The notes under the pieces are model-generated. The model saw nothing but the letters and a program-made list of their open reading frames with translations. It had not been told where the DNA came from and did no database searches. The position numbers were made by a program, and so were the translations under genes. Below, one piece after another: positions 29,043-37,274 of a DNA stretch of 64,000 nt. Positions within the stretch are counted from its first letter, which is position 1, and each line of letters opens with the position of its first letter. The stretch comes from Vibrio profundi. Lineage in GTDB: Bacteria > Pseudomonadota > Gammaproteobacteria > Enterobacterales > Vibrionaceae. The stretch lies in NCBI RefSeq assembly GCF_005281835.1, contig NZ_RZIS01000001.1, positions 434,001-498,000 on the forward strand, in the 5' to 3' direction.

Positions 29043-29077
29043 GTATCCGGCGAACAATAAAACCTGCGAGAGTTTGT

Positions 29078-30196
29078 GTGAACTATCAAATTATTACCCA
29101 ATTAAACGATCTTGAACGTGTTTGTCTGCAAGCGCGCGAAGCTGATGTAGTGATGCTCGATACCGAGTTTGTCCGTACCCGAACGTTTTTTCCTCAATTG
29201 GGCCTGATTCAGTTATTTGATGGCGAAACTTTGTCTTTGATTGATCCAATTGCGCTTGACGAGATGACTCCGTTTGTCGGGTTACTGAAAGACACATCGG
29301 TACTGAAAGTGCTGCATGCATGCGGTGAAGATTTAGAAGTATTCCAAAATGCGTTCGGTTGTACACCATTCCCAATGGTCGACACTCAAGTGATGGCTGC
29401 TTTCTTAGGTCATGGTTTGTCGACGGGCTTTGCGGCCTTGGTGAACGAGTTTGTAGGTGTTGAATTGGATAAAAGTGAGTCACGTACTGATTGGCTAGCC
29501 CGTCCGCTTTCGCAAAAGCAGCTAGACTATGCAGCTGCAGATGTTCATTACCTATTGCCAATGTACAACAAGCTACTTGAAAAAGTGCAAGCAGCAGGCT
29601 GGTGGGATGCCGCGCAGCAAGAATCAGAATTATTAGTGTCTAAACGCATTCGCGAGGCTGAGCCTGAAAAAGCATATTTAGATATCAAAGGGGCTTGGCA
29701 GCTAAGACCTCAACAACTAGCGATTTTACGCCCACTGGCAACGTGGCGTTATAAAGAAGCCATGAAGCGAGATTTGGCACTTAACTTTGTATTTAAAGAA
29801 CAAGACCTATGGGCGGTGGCTCGATTTGGTCTTAAATCGGCAAAACACATGGAGCAAGAAGGCATTGATCCTCGCGCCGTTCGCCGCCATAGCGCAAAAA
29901 TTAGCTCAATCGTGAAATTGGCTGAGCACACACCAGAAGAAGAGTACCCTGCGAAAATTGATCGTTTGATGGATTACCCAGGTTACAAGCAAGTATTCAA
30001 AACATTGAAAGATGAAGTGAAAAAGGCTTCTTCTTCATCTGGTTTGGCGACGGAGTTTTTGGCTTCTAAAAAGCAGCTGAATCAAATGTTGAGCTGGGTA
30101 TGGAAGTTAGACCGAGATCCAGCGAAGCTGCCGGATGTGATGCAAGGTTGGCGTTTAGATATTTTAGGCGAGAAGCTAAATAAAGCCATTAAATAA
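29078..30196 (+). CDS. rnd: Ribonuclease D
   Basis: This 3'-5' exoribonuclease acts in tRNA 3' maturation and is 372 aa long with a GTG start. The DEDD exonuclease domain shows Exo I MLDTEFVRTRTFFPQLG (~25), Exo II LHACGEDLEVF (~84) and Exo III QLDYAAADVHYLLPMY (~150). HRDC-type helical domains follow (~210-370). It lies next to fadD as in other gammaproteobacteria. GAGAG is the nearest ribosome-site match. Confidence 0.96.
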   Translation: MNYQIITQLNDLERVCLQAREADVVMLDTEFVRTRTFFPQLGLIQLFDGETLSLIDPIALDEMTPFVGLLKDTSVLKVLHACGEDLEVFQNAFGCTPFPMVDTQVMAAFLGHGLSTGFAALVNEFVGVELDKSESRTDWLARPLSQKQLDYAAADVHYLLPMYNKLLEKVQAAGWWDAAQQESELLVSKRIREAEPEKAYLDIKGAWQLRPQQLAILRPLATWRYKEAMKRDLALNFVFKEQDLWAVARFGLKSAKHMEQEGIDPRAVRRHSAKISSIVKLAEHTPEEEYPAKIDRLMDYPGYKQVFKTLKDEVKKASSSSGLATEFLASKKQLNQMLSWVWKLDRDPAKLPDVMQGWRLDILGEKLNKAIK

Positions 30197-30219
30197 CTAA
30201 TTAAGTTGCAGATATTTAG

Positions 30220-30256
30220 AAAAGGGTAAGGCGTGAATCACGGCTTACCCTTTTTT
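30220..30256. terminator. Bidirectional terminator between rnd and the glycine-zipper lipoprotein gene
   Basis: AAAAGGGTAAGGCGTG pairs with CACGGCTTACCCTTTT with one internal mismatch, loop AAT and T runs on both strands. Confidence 0.85.
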
Positions 30257-30259
30257 CTT

Positions 30260-30679
30260 TTAGATAGGTTCAGCGCTACTTTGGCTTTCTTGCGCTTGGA
30301 TATCGGCTAGCTGCTGCTCCAGCTGACGGATTCGAATCTCCGCTTCGAGTTCAGCGACACGCTTTTCGGCATCGCTACGATTATCTTGTGAATGTCCATC
30401 TGCGAGTATCTGCGTATTATTGGTATGGCGAGAGTCATCTAAGTCTTTCAGTGAGCCTGCAACTCCTCCTGTTACTCCACCTGCAACCGCTCCTTTTACC
30501 GCAAGACTAGGCTCGCCTGTTAGAGCGCCGAGAGTCGCCCCCACTAATGCACCGCCAACAGCGCCTCTATTGCGTGCGGCATTTTCGTTTTCTGCATCCA
30601 ATGCGGGTGAACTACATCCTGTAACAATAAGTGCTGCCGTAATTATGGTCGCTTTTAATTTATTGTTAATCAGTGACAT
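30260..30679 (-). CDS. Glycine-zipper lipoprotein
   Basis: I start this 139-aa lipoprotein at MSLINNKLKATIITAALIVTGCSS (30679); the longer reading adds 19 residues before the signal. The lipobox VTGC places the lipidated Cys at ~22. A glycine-zipper stretch (~40-78: RGAVGGALVGATLGALTG, AVAGGVTGGVAG) resembles membrane-associating Gly-zipper families. The C terminus is a Glu/Gln-rich coiled coil (AEKRVAELEAEIRIRQLEQQL). It is probably an outer-membrane or periplasmic-face protein of unknown function. It is monocistronic, with a terminator after it. Confidence 0.75.
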   Translation of the reverse strand: MSLINNKLKATIITAALIVTGCSSPALDAENENAARNRGAVGGALVGATLGALTGEPSLAVKGAVAGGVTGGVAGSLKDLDDSRHTNNTQILADGHSQDNRSDAEKRVAELEAEIRIRQLEQQLADIQAQESQSSAEPI

Positions 30680-30816
30680 AAATAAACTCTCTATCTGAAC
30701 TGTGGGTACCAGATAAGAATACAATTTACTTATCATTGTGGGTAATGAATGGTGCTTATATGAATAATAACTTTAGGTTATTAATTAGAAACAGGCATTA
30801 GCTATACATAGGAAAA

Positions 30817-30852
30817 GAAAACGGCCGACATAGAAATATGTCAGCCGTTTAT
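30817..30852 (-). terminator. Terminator of the min operon
   Basis: AAACGGCCGACATA pairs with TATGTCAGCCGTTT with one mismatch around GAAA. The T-rich tail is on the minus strand, 22 bp past minE. Confidence 0.8.
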
Positions 30853-30873
30853 TTTTGGATGCAATCTAAGGTG

Positions 30874-31137
30874 CTACTTTTCGTCTTCTGGGAGCTTAAC
30901 GTTGAGCTCTAGCACAGAGATGTCGTCATCTTTATGCTCAAACGATAGATCAACCATTGATGGATCAACTTCAACGTATTTAGCGATCACTTTTAGAATG
31001 TCTTCTTTTAGTTGTGGTAAGTAAGACGGTGCAGGATCGTTATGGCTACGGCGCTCAGCAACAATTATTTGTAAGCGCTCTTTCGCTAAATTAGCCGAAG
31101 ATTTCTTCTGTGGTCTAAAAAACTCAAGTAATGACAT
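30874..31137 (-). CDS. minE: Cell division topological specificity factor MinE
   Basis: This 87-aa protein drives MinCD off the membrane and creates the pole-to-pole oscillation that keeps mid-cell free for FtsZ. The N terminus [30 protein letters not shown] contains the membrane-binding helix and the MinD-contact strand. The C-terminal topological domain ([26 protein letters not shown]) forms the dimer. It is the last gene of minCDE, 6 bp after minD. Confidence 0.97.
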   Translation of the reverse strand: MSLLEFFRPQKKSSANLAKERLQIIVAERRSHNDPAPSYLPQLKEDILKVIAKYVEVDPSMVDLSFEHKDDDISVLELNVKLPEDEK

Positions 31138-31143
31138 AGTTAA

Positions 31144-31956
31144 TTAGCCTCCGAATAGTCGCTTAAAAATGCCTTTCTTCGCTTCGGTCAAGAAGCGGAA
31201 ATCAATCTGACCACCTAGGAGGCGCTCAACGGTATCGTCGTATGCCATGCCTGCATCTGAAGCGTCGTCAAAGATCACTGGTACACCTTTGTTTGATGCA
31301 TTTAATACCGCTTGGCTTTCTGGGATAACACCCAATAATGATATGTGTAGGATCTCTTCTACGTCTTCAACACTTAGCATTTCGCCTTGTGTCACACGCG
31401 CAGGGTTGTAACGAGTCAGAAGTAGGTGTTGTTTTACAGGTTCTAGACCTTCTTCTGCACGGCGAGACTTCGAATCTAGGATGCCCAAGATACGGTCTGA
31501 GTCACGTACTGAAGAAACTTCAGGGTTAGTAGTAACAATGGCTTCATCGGCGAAGTATAGCGCCATCAGCGCGCCTTGCTCGATACCAGCAGGAGAATCA
31601 CAAATGATGAAATCAAAGCCCATTTCGTCTAGTTCATCAAAGACGCGACGAACACCATCTTTGGTTAGCGCATCTTTGTCACGTGTTTGTGAAGCCGGAA
31701 GAATGAATAGATTGTCTGTGCGCTTATCTTTGATCATCGCTTGGTTCAAAGTCGCTTCGCCATTGATAACGTTTACGAAATCGTAAACTACGCGACGCTC
31801 ACAACCCATAATAAGGTCTAGGTTACGAAGGCCGATATCAAAATCGATAACTGCAGTCTTTTTACCTTTAAGAGCCAGTCCTGAGGCGATAGCCGCACTT
31901 GAAGTGGTTTTACCAACCCCACCTTTACCTGACGTTACAACAATAATGCGTGCCAT
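31144..31956 (-). CDS. minD: Septum site-determining ATPase MinD
   Basis: This ParA/MinD-type ATPase recruits MinC to the membrane and is removed by MinE. Its 270 aa contain the deviant Walker A GKGGVGKTTSSAAI (~10-23), switch I DFDIGLRNLDLIMGCERRVVYD, Walker B FIICDSPAGIEQGA (~116) and the C-terminal amphipathic membrane-targeting helix KKGIFKRLFGG. It is the middle gene of minCDE. Confidence 0.98.
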   Translation of the reverse strand: MARIIVVTSGKGGVGKTTSSAAIASGLALKGKKTAVIDFDIGLRNLDLIMGCERRVVYDFVNVINGEATLNQAMIKDKRTDNLFILPASQTRDKDALTKDGVRRVFDELDEMGFDFIICDSPAGIEQGALMALYFADEAIVTTNPEVSSVRDSDRILGILDSKSRRAEEGLEPVKQHLLLTRYNPARVTQGEMLSVEDVEEILHISLLGVIPESQAVLNASNKGVPVIFDDASDAGMAYDDTVERLLGGQIDFRFLTEAKKGIFKRLFGG

Positions 31957-31977
31957 TATTTTTTCCTTTTTATCTTT

Positions 31978-32640
31978 CTAAATCGCAAGTACATCAAAAT
32001 GCAGAACATCGTCAGTCATGCTTAACATGATTTTTTTCTGCCAGTACTCACTTTCAATTTGATCGCTGAGCCAGTAATTTCCTGAAATAGAAACCAGCTC
32101 AGCTTGTAAATCATTACAAATAATTTTTGCTTCTTTTTGACCACTTGCCCCAGCAATTGCTCGCCCGCGCAATGTGCCATGAATATGAATGCTGCCATCG
32201 GCAATCACTTCAGCGCCCGCACTCACATGGTTTAAGATCACCAAATCGCCATCTTTAGCATAGACTTGTTGTCCAGAACGGATAGGAGTTCTAATGATTT
32301 TTGTGGGCGCCATCTTAGCTGGAGCTTGAGAAGGGGACTTACTTGCGGTCATTACGGCAAAACCAGCGTCTTTTGCAAGGTTCTGAGTTCGTTTGTCTTG
32401 GCAGCCGGTAACACCAACAGGAATCATTCCCGCTTTGGAAATGCCATCTTTGAGCTGCACAAAGTCGATATCGCCATCCACTTTGCTGATGTTGATCACA
32501 ACTGGAGCAGCAGCAAAAAATGAAGGGGCTTGGGTAACCTTTTCTTGAAGAAACGTCACCGCACTGTCCACTGGGGAGTCAGACAAGTGCAATACAGATA
32601 GAGTGAAACTACTACCTTTGAGATCTGGGTTACTAGACAT
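31978..32640 (-). CDS. minC: Septum formation inhibitor MinC
   Basis: This 220-aa protein antagonises FtsZ polymer formation away from mid-cell. The N-terminal FtsZ-inhibiting domain (~1-105) is followed by a Pro/Ala/Lys linker. The C-terminal beta-helix (~115-220) mediates dimerisation and MinD binding, with family motifs [50 protein letters not shown] (in two parts) and ISGNYWL. It is the first gene of the min operon, divergent from ycgL as in enterobacteria. Confidence 0.97.
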   Translation of the reverse strand: MSSNPDLKGSSFTLSVLHLSDSPVDSAVTFLQEKVTQAPSFFAAAPVVINISKVDGDIDFVQLKDGISKAGMIPVGVTGCQDKRTQNLAKDAGFAVMTASKSPSQAPAKMAPTKIIRTPIRSGQQVYAKDGDLVILNHVSAGAEVIADGSIHIHGTLRGRAIAGASGQKEAKIICNDLQAELVSISGNYWLSDQIESEYWQKKIMLSMTDDVLHFDVLAI

Positions 32641-32814
32641 TGATTACTAAAGGACCTTAATAAGAACTGGCTACAATTTCTTTCATCTTTACGATAAAGG
32701 ACATTGCCTGAAACTAGGCTTATCATGTTATATTCCCAAACCAAGCACAGCAAGCAATCTTGTTGTCAAATGGACGTTTTGTTCCCAATATTTCTAAACT
32801 TCAACCAATAATTT

Positions 32815-32839
32815 CAGAACGTTGACTTTTGTCGTTCTG
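32815..32839. other. Inverted repeat upstream of ycgL
   Basis: CAGAACG (32815-32821) and CGTTCTG (32833-32839) flank an 11-nt spacer, 20 bp before the ycgL start. It could be a 5'-UTR hairpin or an operator; the arms are short. Confidence 0.35.
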
Positions 32840-32859
32840 AACAAGAGAAAAGGCTTGTC

Positions 32860-33153
32860 ATGCTGTGTTCTATTTATAAAAGCTCGAAGAAAGAAGGCAC
32901 TTACCTATTTATCCCGAAAAAAGACGATTTTTCACAAGTTCCTGACACTTTGATGCAGATGTTCGGCAAACCTAGCTTCGTTATGGTTATCAAGATGGAC
33001 GGCAGAACGCTGGCCCAAGTTGATATCGAGAAAGTGAAAGAATCGCTAAAGAATGATGGTTTTTTCCTGCAAGTACCACCTCCGACTGTTAATGAGTTAG
33101 AGCTATATAAAGAACGAAAAGCTCAACAGAAAAAATCGGAAGGTGAAGAATAA
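32860..33153 (+). CDS. ycgL: YcgL domain protein
   Basis: This 97-aa cytoplasmic protein matches E. coli YcgL ([57 protein letters not shown]). The family fold is known but its function is not. The C terminus is a charged tail. Its place divergent from minC is conserved. The lytic transglycosylase gene follows 28 bp later, and the two may be co-transcribed. Confidence 0.93.
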   Translation: MLCSIYKSSKKEGTYLFIPKKDDFSQVPDTLMQMFGKPSFVMVIKMDGRTLAQVDIEKVKESLKNDGFFLQVPPPTVNELELYKERKAQQKKSEGEE

Positions 33154-33181
33154 ACGGCTCTAATTGTTCAAGGAGGAGCGC

Positions 33182-34162
33182 TTGAAAAAAGTACGTGCGA
33201 TTGTGGCTGGGGTTACTACTTTGCTAATGGCTGGTAGCCTGTCCGCTAATGAATTGAGTTTCGAAGAGTATGTTTTAACTTTGAAACAAGAAGGTCGAGA
33301 GCTGGGGATTTCTGAATCTATACTTGACCAAGCTTTTGAAGGTGTGACGTTTAAACCTAGAGCGGTAACCGCAGACAAAAACCAACCAGAGAAAAAGCTG
33401 ACTTTGGATGAATATATTCCGAGGGCAGTCCCTGATTGGAAAGTGAAACAAGCCAAAGCTTTGTACAACAAACATTATTCATCGCTTAAGCGTATTGGTG
33501 ATGAATATGGAGTACAACCTCGTTTTATAGTCGCGTTGTGGGGCGTTGAAAGTAACTTCGGTAAGTTTACAGGTAATTACAGTGTGATCGATGCCTTGTC
33601 TACAATGGCGTATGAAGGGCGTCGTGAGGCTTTTTTCCGTAAAGAAGCGATGGCTGCCCTAAACATACTTGAGCAAGGCCATATTAAACCAGAAGCGATG
33701 AAGGGCTCATGGGCGGGCGCAATGGGGCAACCTCAGTTTATGCCAAGTTCATTCCTTGCGTACGCTGCTGATGGCAATGGTGATGGTAAAAAAGACATCT
33801 GGAACACCGAAGAAGATGTGTTCGCCTCCGCAGCTAATTATTTAAGCCAATCTGGTTGGGATGATAAGTATACGTGGGGACGTCAGGTTCAAGTGCCTGC
33901 TGGTATTTCACCTGAGCTTCAAGGCCGAACAGAAGATAAAGCAAAATACCTTCAAGAATGGTCCAAGTTGGGTATAACTGGATACAGCGGTCAGCCACTT
34001 CCTAAGTTAGATGAAGATATCAAGGCTTGGTTAATTATGCCTGATGATGAAGCAGGACGTTCGTACTTGGTTTACAACAATTATAACGTACTGATGAAGT
34101 GGAATCGTTCTTATTACTTTGCTTTGGCTGTGAGTCATTTAGCGGATCGCATTAAGTTTTAA
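33182..34162 (+). CDS. Lytic murein transglycosylase, MltB family
   Basis: This protein cleaves peptidoglycan to 1,6-anhydro muropeptides. I place the start at the TTG at 33182, directly after AAGGAGGAG, giving 326 aa; the ATG-less upstream extension (TTG at 33164) would run through the ribosome site. A signal peptide (KKVRAIVAGVTTLLMAGSLSA) without a lipobox suggests a soluble periplasmic enzyme. SLT-family features are FIVALWGVESNFGKFTG (catalytic Glu ~115) and GSWAGAMGQPQFMPSSFLAYA. ADGNGDGKKDIWN is a Ca-loop-like Asp-rich segment typical of MltB. Confidence 0.9.
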   Translation: MKKVRAIVAGVTTLLMAGSLSANELSFEEYVLTLKQEGRELGISESILDQAFEGVTFKPRAVTADKNQPEKKLTLDEYIPRAVPDWKVKQAKALYNKHYSSLKRIGDEYGVQPRFIVALWGVESNFGKFTGNYSVIDALSTMAYEGRREAFFRKEAMAALNILEQGHIKPEAMKGSWAGAMGQPQFMPSSFLAYAADGNGDGKKDIWNTEEDVFASAANYLSQSGWDDKYTWGRQVQVPAGISPELQGRTEDKAKYLQEWSKLGITGYSGQPLPKLDEDIKAWLIMPDDEAGRSYLVYNNYNVLMKWNRSYYFALAVSHLADRIKF

Positions 34163-34191
34163 GTGCGGCCATTTAAGGCTCATGACCAAAA

Positions 34192-34218
34192 AGAAAGGCT
34201 CCTTTAAGGAGCCTTTCT
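34192..34218. terminator. Bidirectional terminator between the transglycosylase gene and folD
   Basis: AGAAAGGCTCC pairs with GGAGCCTTTCT around CTTTAA-type loop sequence. The flanking genes converge; the T run is modest. Confidence 0.75.
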
Positions 34219-34233
34219 TATAAGATTTACTGA

Positions 34234-35094
34234 CTATTTCTTCGAGTGGAATTGCTCACAAGCAATCATAGTGTTCTCGATTAAGCTTGCCACTGTCATC
34301 GGGCCCACACCACCTGGCACGGGTGTAATGAAACTCGCGTTTTCTTTTGCGACATCGTATTCCACATCGCCAACTAACTTGCCAGACTCTAAGCGGTTAA
34401 TACCAACATCGACCACAATTGCACCTTCTTTAATCCATGCTCCTGGAATAAAGTTTGGCTTACCAACTGCAACAACTACTACGTCCGCCTGACGCACATG
34501 ACCTTCAAGGTCTTTAGTAAAGCGGTGACAAGTTGTGGTTGTACAGCCTGCGAGCAAAAGCTCAAGTGTCATCGGACGACCAACGATGTTTGAAGCTCCG
34601 ACAACTACCGCATGCTTACCGCGTAAATCAATGTTGTAGCGATCAAGTAGAGTGATAATACCTTTTGGCGTGCATGAACGAAGCTTAGGAATACGTTGAG
34701 CCAAACGACCTACGTTGTATGGGTGGAAGCCATCAACGTCTTTTTCTGGTGTGATACGCTCTAATACGTGAGTGCTATCGATACCTGCAGGTAAAGGTAA
34801 CTGCACTAAGATGCCGTCGATCTCAGGATCGTTGTTTAACTGATCCACGAGCTCTAGTAACTGTTGCTCTGTTGCCGTTGCTGGTAAATCGAATGATTTT
34901 GATACGAAGCCGACTTCTTCACACGCTTTACGTTTGCTGCCTACATACACTTGTGAGGCTGGGTCTTCACCCACTAAAACTACCGCTAGGCCCGGTGCAC
35001 GCAATCCAGCTTCAGTACGAGCTTTAACGCGAGCAGCAACTTCAGAACGAACCGTCTGTGAAATGAGCTTTCCATCAATATTTTGAGCAGTCAT
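34234..35094 (-). CDS. folD: Bifunctional methylenetetrahydrofolate dehydrogenase/cyclohydrolase
   Basis: It interconverts 5,10-methylene-THF, methenyl-THF and 10-formyl-THF with NADP. It is 286 aa long. Family motifs are [22 protein letters not shown] (Tyr and Lys of the active site), [24 protein letters not shown], the NADP-binding [13 protein letters not shown] and the C-terminal [20 protein letters not shown] precedes the ATG. Together with purU in this window it participates in one-carbon folate balance. Confidence 0.97.
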   Translation of the reverse strand: MTAQNIDGKLISQTVRSEVAARVKARTEAGLRAPGLAVVLVGEDPASQVYVGSKRKACEEVGFVSKSFDLPATATEQQLLELVDQLNNDPEIDGILVQLPLPAGIDSTHVLERITPEKDVDGFHPYNVGRLAQRIPKLRSCTPKGIITLLDRYNIDLRGKHAVVVGASNIVGRPMTLELLLAGCTTTTCHRFTKDLEGHVRQADVVVVAVGKPNFIPGAWIKEGAIVVDVGINRLESGKLVGDVEYDVAKENASFITPVPGGVGPMTVASLIENTMIACEQFHSKK

Positions 35095-35264
35095 GAATTT
35101 CCTTAGATAATGATATTCAAGTTAGTGGCTGATGTTTTGGCGCATTATTTCAGAAAACGTTTTTGATTTCCATAAAGCAAACGTTTGCATTGGTTTAATT
35201 TTCGTCGACTTTAATGTGAGTGAGTTATTTTTACTCACTTAGATCATAATGTTACATAAAGCCG

Positions 35265-35292
35265 TTGATTTACAGATTCTAACTCGTATAAT
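35265..35292 (+). promoter_or_regulatory. Sigma-70 promoter of tRNA-Arg
   Basis: TTGATT (35265-35270) and a perfect TATAAT (35287-35292) are separated by 16 bp, ending 14 bp before the tRNA. This is a strong housekeeping-type promoter. Confidence 0.8.
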
Positions 35293-35306
35293 CCTTTCCC
35301 TGTAGC

Positions 35307-35383
35307 GCGCCCTTAGCTCAGCTGGATAGAGCACGTCCCTTCTAAGGATGTGGTCGAAGGTTCGAATCCTTCAGGGCGTGCCA
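35307..35383 (+). tRNA. tRNA-Arg (anticodon UCU)
   Basis: This is a 77-nt cloverleaf with encoded CCA. The acceptor arms are GCGCCCT and AGGGCGT. The anticodon stem is CGTCC/GGATG with loop CTTCTAA, so TCT at 35341-35343 reads AGA (and AGG by wobble). The T arm is GAAGG-TTCGAAT-CCTTC. It closely resembles E. coli ArgU. It has its own promoter and terminator. No integrase gene or duplicated 3' end lies next to it, so it is not visibly used as an att site here. Confidence 0.98.
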
Positions 35384-35391
35384 TTATTTAG

Positions 35392-35424
35392 AAGGCCTGA
35401 TAACTTATTAAGTTGTCAGGCCTT
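35392..35424 (+). terminator. Terminator of tRNA-Arg
   Basis: A long hairpin begins nine bases after the CCA: AGGCCTGATAACTTA pairs with the AGTTGTCAGGCCT side (one G-U), followed by TTTG. Confidence 0.8.
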
Positions 35425-35484
35425 TGTCGTTTCTGGAACTTTGTAATATTTGCTTTGAGGTGGATTAGGGCTATTCCCTAGTAT

Positions 35485-35868
35485 TCAATGGCCCAATTTA
35501 CTTTTCTTTAGTTGGATATAGCTCATTGTCGTAAGTGACGCAAAGAAGAGCGGGTCACTCCAACCGAATCCAGTAAATATTCCCGATACTCCAGCATAGG
35601 TAGTAATGATTACACCAAGGCCATTGGTCATGGCCAGTGCTAAAAGCAGTTTATAGGCGGTTTTGCTAGGCTCAATGTCTTTTAGCATTAGTGTGATGAA
35701 TCCGATACCACCCAGAAAAATGCTGGTGTGTTGTGATAAGAAATGTGCGTAGTGATCATTGATTTCAACTCCGTAGAGCGGCCATATCACTTCTGGTAAT
35801 ACAAACAGTGCTAGCGCAAATATTAGGTAAATGCTCCCATGGAGCGTTAAAAAAGTGCGGTTAGTCAT
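35485..35868 (-). CDS. Small four-helix membrane protein, function unknown
   Basis: This 127-aa hydrophobic protein has about four membrane segments: LTLHGSIYLIFALALFVLPEVIW (~7-29), TSIFLGGIGFITLML (~48-62), LLLALAMTNGLGVIITTYA (~74-92) and PLFFASLTTMSYI (~105-117). It overlaps the end of the ydhR gene by 8 bp and is therefore translationally coupled to it. I do not recognise a named family. Confidence 0.75.
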   Translation of the reverse strand: MTNRTFLTLHGSIYLIFALALFVLPEVIWPLYGVEINDHYAHFLSQHTSIFLGGIGFITLMLKDIEPSKTAYKLLLALAMTNGLGVIITTYAGVSGIFTGFGWSDPLFFASLTTMSYIQLKKSKLGH

Positions 35869-36184
35869 TTGATTGTCCTCTTAATGAAAGTGGCCCTTGG
35901 TTTATTTCTGAGAGCGGCTGGTTGACGTCAAAGATCATTCCACGCACTTCTTTTATTCCCATCTGTTTTAATCGAGCGCTGTGCATGGCCAAGTAATTTT
36001 GAGCCGATGTGCGATCTTCAAATAAGTAAATGCCGCCGCCTAATTGGTCTTTCGAACTCTCTGTCCAGATTTTCCAAATCATCCCTGGTTCGTGGTTGAT
36101 CGATTGAGCCAGCTCCACGAGGGCTTGCGACATCTCTGCGCCAAATGGGCCATTAAAATCGAAATCTACTTGTAATAATTTCAT
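35861..36184 (-). CDS. ydhR: YdhR-family putative mono-oxygenase
   Basis: This 107-aa dimeric alpha-beta-barrel (ABM-like) protein matches E. coli YdhR closely (LLQVDFDFNGPFG, SINHEPGMIWKIWTES, GGIYLFEDRTSAQNYL, IFDVNQPLSEINQG). The family is a putative cofactor-free monooxygenase of aromatic or quinone-like compounds; the substrate is not established. It forms a two-gene operon with the membrane protein downstream and is divergent from a LysR regulator, which probably controls it. Confidence 0.9.
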   Translation of the reverse strand: MKLLQVDFDFNGPFGAEMSQALVELAQSINHEPGMIWKIWTESSKDQLGGGIYLFEDRTSAQNYLAMHSARLKQMGIKEVRGMIFDVNQPLSEINQGPLSLRGQSND

Positions 36185-36281
36185 CTGTTATTCCTTTCTA
36201 TATTGATTGTTTAGCGACGGTAATTACTGTCTGAGAGCCTATTCTTATCTATAAAAAATCAACAAAAAAGTTCATAATATT

Positions 36282-36306
36282 GTCAGTAAATGTGGAAAAA
36301 ACTGAC
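36282..36306. promoter_or_regulatory. Inverted repeat abutting the LysR gene start
   Basis: GTCAGT (36282-36287) and ACTGAC (36301-36306) flank 13 nt and end two bases before the ATG. This could be an autoregulatory LysR-type site, though the arms are short. Confidence 0.35.
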
Positions 36307-36308
36307 CA

Positions 36309-37211
36309 ATGAGAATTAAAACAACACTTGAACAGTGGCAAACCTTATTTGAAATTGATAAAGCAGGGAGTATTCAGGCTGCTGCATTGGCGATGAATAA
36401 AAGCCATACCACTTTGATATACGCTGTAAAAAAGCTAGAAGATCAACTTGGAGTGGCAGTGCTGGAAGTTCGAGGTAGAAGAGCTGTGTTAACGGACGAC
36501 GGTCAATCTCTGCTTAGACGAGCAAATGCTATGTTAGAGCAAGCCCGTGAACTTGAAGACTTAAGCGAACAACTAGCGAAGGGAGTGGAATCGGAAATTA
36601 TCGTAGCGGTTGATCACTTATGTGACCTGAGTTGGTTGTATAAGCCCATGAGTGACTATTTAGCAAATAACAGCACCACTTCGATTCAAATCGTAGAAAC
36701 CTCGCTTTCTAAGACCAATGAAATGGTAGTCAATGAAGTGGCCGATATTGCGATTATCAATCTGCCTGTAACGAATTATCCTGCTGAAGCCTTTGGAATG
36801 ACCACTATGGTACCTGTTGTTGTCAATAACCATCCATTGGCACAGCTAGAGTCCGTATGTTTGAGTGAACTCTCAACTGTTAGCCAAGTAGTGGTACGCG
36901 ATTTAGGCAATGACGTTGAAGCGAGTACTAAACAAGATGTAGGTTGGCTGAAGTCGCAGCAAAGGGTAACGGTTGACAACTTTGAACACGCTTTTAAAGC
37001 TGTGGTGCAAGGTGTAGGGTATTGCAGGTTACCCGCCCATGTAGTCGATGAAAAAGGGAATGGTAGACTTAAAGTATTGAATGTGGAGCATTCTGGGCAA
37101 TATCAAGTGCCACTGCATTTGACTTTACCCAAGGGAGCTAAAACCGGTCCTGCTGCTTTGTGCTTCTATGAAATGTTGCTCAGTTCAGCTTCCGGTAGGT
37201 TACAAGTATAG
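36309..37211 (+). CDS. LysR-family transcriptional regulator
   Basis: This 300-aa protein has an N-terminal winged HTH (~1-65: WQTLFEIDKAGSIQAAALAMNKSHTTLIYAVKKLEDQLG). A LysR substrate-binding domain (~90-290) contains two alpha/beta subdomains. No good Shine-Dalgarno precedes the ATG; the sequence before it is AAAAAACTGACCA. It is divergent from the ydhR pair, the probable target. The inducer is unknown. Confidence 0.9.
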   Translation: MRIKTTLEQWQTLFEIDKAGSIQAAALAMNKSHTTLIYAVKKLEDQLGVAVLEVRGRRAVLTDDGQSLLRRANAMLEQARELEDLSEQLAKGVESEIIVAVDHLCDLSWLYKPMSDYLANNSTTSIQIVETSLSKTNEMVVNEVADIAIINLPVTNYPAEAFGMTTMVPVVVNNHPLAQLESVCLSELSTVSQVVVRDLGNDVEASTKQDVGWLKSQQRVTVDNFEHAFKAVVQGVGYCRLPAHVVDEKGNGRLKVLNVEHSGQYQVPLHLTLPKGAKTGPAALCFYEMLLSSASGRLQV

Positions 37212-37219
37212 AGGGGAAG

Positions 37220-37265
37220 GAAAGCCAACGAAGTCAGTGTAGTATTCATAGATACGTAGGCTTTC
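37220..37265. terminator. Weak hairpin between the LysR gene and tctA
   Basis: GAAAGCC (37220-37226 region) can pair with GGCTTTC (37259-37265) over a long loop that may extend with CG pairs after a mismatch. It lies between convergent genes and has no clear T run. Confidence 0.3.
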
Positions 37266-37274
37266 AATAGTCGT

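Noticed and set aside
29094-29561. 155-aa minus-strand ORF inside rnd
   Set aside because: It lies wholly opposite the clear RNase D coding sequence and shows no recognisable protein features.
35307-35383. tRNA-Arg as an island attachment site
   Set aside because: No integrase gene and no duplicated tRNA 3' end were seen on the downstream side. The following genes look chromosomal.
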